Shown here in pieces: positions 61,593 through 64,000 of a stretch of 64,000 nt of DNA (within the stretch, counting starts at the first letter, position 1; each line of letters begins with the position of its first letter). Both the position numbers and the translations under genes were made by a program. The stretch comes from Meandrina meandrites (Eukaryota; Cnidaria; Anthozoa; Scleractinia; Meandrinidae). The stretch lies in the NCBI GenBank assembly GCA_963693305.1, contig OY855903.1, forward strand, positions 24,456,455 through 24,520,454. Direction: 5' to 3'. Below the pieces are notes generated by a model. The model ran no database searches and was not told where the DNA came from. It saw nothing but the letters and a program-made list of their open reading frames with translations.

Positions 61593-64000
61593 ATTATTTG
61601 TAACTGTACAAATCATCAAATGCAAAATGTGACTGTAAAATACTTCTTATCAGTAACTTAAAGAGTAGACAAAGACAAGCTTAGGGTAAAGCTCAATAAT
61701 ATATGCAGAAACTATACAAATTCTTTCAAGTTTGACAGGCAACGGTATGTGGAAGACCACTACAGACTGTTCTGAATTGTTTAGCATTTGAAGAATAAAA
61801 AAAGGCAAGAGAGGGAAATGCCGCCTTATGCCATTTTTGCCTCTTCATTAACAATCCAGTGCATATGAACTGGGCACTGATAATCCCGTACAAAATAGCA
61901 ACAAAGATTTGATGGCAATAGCAATTCTTTCATTTTACACAAAACTAATATTATTTGAATAATACTGGTACATATGTTGAACTAGAATCGCTACTTTTTG
62001 ATGTTTGTATCTAAGGCCGCTCGCAAATACTAGATTTGTAACCTTTTGTAAGGGGGCAGTCTAAGTTGCAGTCAGGCAGTCCATACAGACTGCTAAGGCT
62101 GGAGTGCTTCAAAAGAATTGCCAAACAGTACTTAGCTATCCAAATGTAAAGTGTTTGTGCCAATCTGATTAATGTATTTTCTTTCTGAGATATACACAAA
62201 GTACATGGTATGCTGTAAAGTGTAAACTCAGCATCTTTCTTGTAATAACAGTTTGATAAAAACAAATATGTCTGCATGACTATAATGCCTGATATTACCA
62301 ATAATTGCCAATAATTGTGTAAAATCTTTATTAGCAAACATTAAAATGTCTCAATTATTACGTTTGCAAAGAAGCCTGTGAACACTGATGGATTCCAACC
62401 TGTTGTTTCACACCATTGAGTGTTCACAGGCTCAATCAGAGATGCCAATTGGATTGATCTGTGTAATTTTGTTTAATCAGTATGTAATCAGAATGCCTCT
62501 CAAAACATCTCCTATGCAAACAAGGGACAAGACACACATTTTCAGGCTAGAAAACAGTTTGTGAAATGTAAATGGGACCGTTTCTAATGTTATTGAATAT
62601 CTGGGTGTCCTCGCAAGCTAACAACATGAAGATAACAATTTTTTGTAGTTAGCTGAGTGTAATATTGTACAAAGTGGTTTTGTGTAGGGGAGGGTCAGTT
62701 GGATGAAAATCCAAGAAAATAAGGAAGGCTGTTTAGAATTTAAGTTACCCTCAGGAACATGGTATTGTTATTTGTCAAGCAGTCTTCAACCTGCTCTTCC
62801 CTATATATACATGTAGCGTAAAGCTTGCCATCAAATTCCTATTTTTTCATAAATGAAAAGGGTGTTACGGGTGAAGATTTAAATAAAAATCAATTTTGTT
62901 AAGGAATCTGCATTCATCTTTTTAATAACAGGGAGGGGAGGGACAGTACTGTAGTGCCTGGATGTGGTTGTAAAATACTCCCAATTGCTAAGAATGATGT
63001 TTTGCACACTAATGTTGAGGCCCAGAAAGGCCAAGGACAAATATGACTAAATTATTATCCCATAACCTTTTTACGTCTTTTAGTTTAATTATGGAGAAGA
63101 ATGAAAATGCACGTTCTCCATAAATTTTGTTTTGCATTTTGCACACATTGTTTCACAAACGTTTATCCTTTTTCTAAGTCTCTATGGCTGTCAAACTTTT
63201 ACTATTTCAGGTAAAAAGGAACACTTAGAAAATTTGGGCAAGTTTTTCAACTCTGGAAATTAAAATTAATATTTGTTAAAGAAAAAATAAATATGTATAT
63301 AAATAATCTTAGTAATTACACATACCCTTTGAAGGCCTTAGGTTAAGCATAGGCTATATTAAAATGCTTTCCCAGCAACTGTCATTTTTACAACTATTTT
63401 GCAAAATGGGAGTAATGTAGCTGGAAGCAGAATCACTCTTCCTTCACTCCAAAACCAAAATGGTGAAAAACCTGAAGAAAATAATGTTATGATACAAAAG
63501 GTGAGTCTCAAAGAGACCTTTGATGTATAATTTCTGGATTGCAAAGCATGCACTGTGAAGTCAATGTACATTGTAGCCTGATCTTGCCTACACTTTGGTA
63601 GAGTTTCTCAAGGGTTTTGGCACAGTAAAGGACTGAAGGCTCTGGGCTGGAGAATCTTCTGGCACAAGAAACCGAAGTGAGTGCCTTTTCTTATCCTGGC
63701 ACTGTTGTAGGGCTCAGCGCCTATCTATTCTCCCCGCCCCACTTTCTTCTCCACCACCACCACTGATATCTACCAGCAGGTAATGCATGTGTGATGACCC
63801 ATTCCCAGGTTGGGGGAGGGGATCAGGGTGGTGTACTTTGATTAAAAGTAATACATATCTTGCTGCAAATACACAAGAATAATCCTTGTGCTTGGAGTAA
63901 TCACGAAAGATCTTCTAACTTTTTATGTAAATTATGCTAGATTTTTAAAGGTGCACTTGCTAATCAACAAAATAACCTTTCATTGCCAAGAAAGCATAAA
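61593..64000. other. 3' flank of ALT copy C, no gene recognised
   Basis: AT-rich DNA. At 62371-62431 there is a small palindrome with ends AGCCTGTGAACAC and GTGTTCACAGGCT. The last 50 bp (about 63950-63998, AAAGGTGCAC..CAACAAAATAACCTTT) repeat a segment at 2546-2585. A weak exon-like stretch on the - strand near 63560-63660 cannot be assigned to a family. Confidence 0.4.

Noticed and set aside
62011..62337. 108-codon - strand ORF in the 3' flank of ALT copy C
   Set aside because: AT-rich, no domain, no flanking exons or conserved context.
63560..63665. Exon-like stretch on the - strand (reads YCAKTLEKLYQSVGKIRLQ in one frame)
   Set aside because: It has a plausible acceptor, but no neighbouring exon in the window and no family I recognise. 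It could be the 3' exon of a gene beyond the right edge.

Overview
The window is eukaryotic nuclear DNA. Coding sequence is split into short exons with GT..AG introns, UTRs and introns are AT-rich, and the spaces between exons are packed with non-autonomous DNA transposons, tRNA-derived SINEs, a Ty3/gypsy element and a Penelope-like element. The protein families, the (TTAGGG)-like telomeric motif and the repeat types fit an invertebrate, most likely a cnidarian (anthozoan or coral-like). That taxonomic call is inference from general character, not from a database match.

Layout. (1) 7-794, + strand: last two exons of an alanine aminotransferase (ALT) gene whose 5' part lies outside the window (copy A). 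(2) 4005-22227, + strand: a complete 12-exon ALT-like gene (copy B, 481 aa). Its introns hold a foldback element, SINEs and several MITEs. (3) 24522-46512, - strand: a complete 16-exon HEATR3 orthologue (628 aa), convergent with copy B and divergent from copy C. Two + strand units lie inside its introns: an intronless gene for a secreted PLC-like phosphodiesterase (30228-31928) and a young but broken Ty3/gypsy retrotransposon (37411-41816). (4) 47721-61569, + strand: a canonical ALT (copy C). It appears to have two alternative first exons giving a mitochondrial form (519 aa) and a cytosolic form (500 aa). Its first intron contains a second foldback element, a SINE and an inverted Penelope-like element flanked by a 12-bp target duplication. 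(5) 61570-64000: no gene I can support.

How the genes relate. The ALTs interconvert alanine + 2-oxoglutarate and pyruvate + glutamate. Copies A and B share residues absent from C and look like a local duplicate pair, while C is the conserved member. HEATR3 is the ribosomal-protein import and 5S RNP assembly factor (yeast Syo1 family) and is functionally unrelated to ALT. The PLC-like gene is an independent nested gene.

The observations I rate highest are the in-frame cryptic acceptor that would let copy C make both cytosolic and mitochondrial enzyme, the intronless secreted PLC-like gene nested antisense in HEATR3, the foldback elements whose terminal inverted repeats are themselves minisatellites, the perfect 57-bp-arm palindrome with a 9-bp target duplication, and the head-to-head Penelope-like insertion. 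I found no CRISPR array, operon or prokaryotic system and no intact canonical tRNA or rRNA gene.
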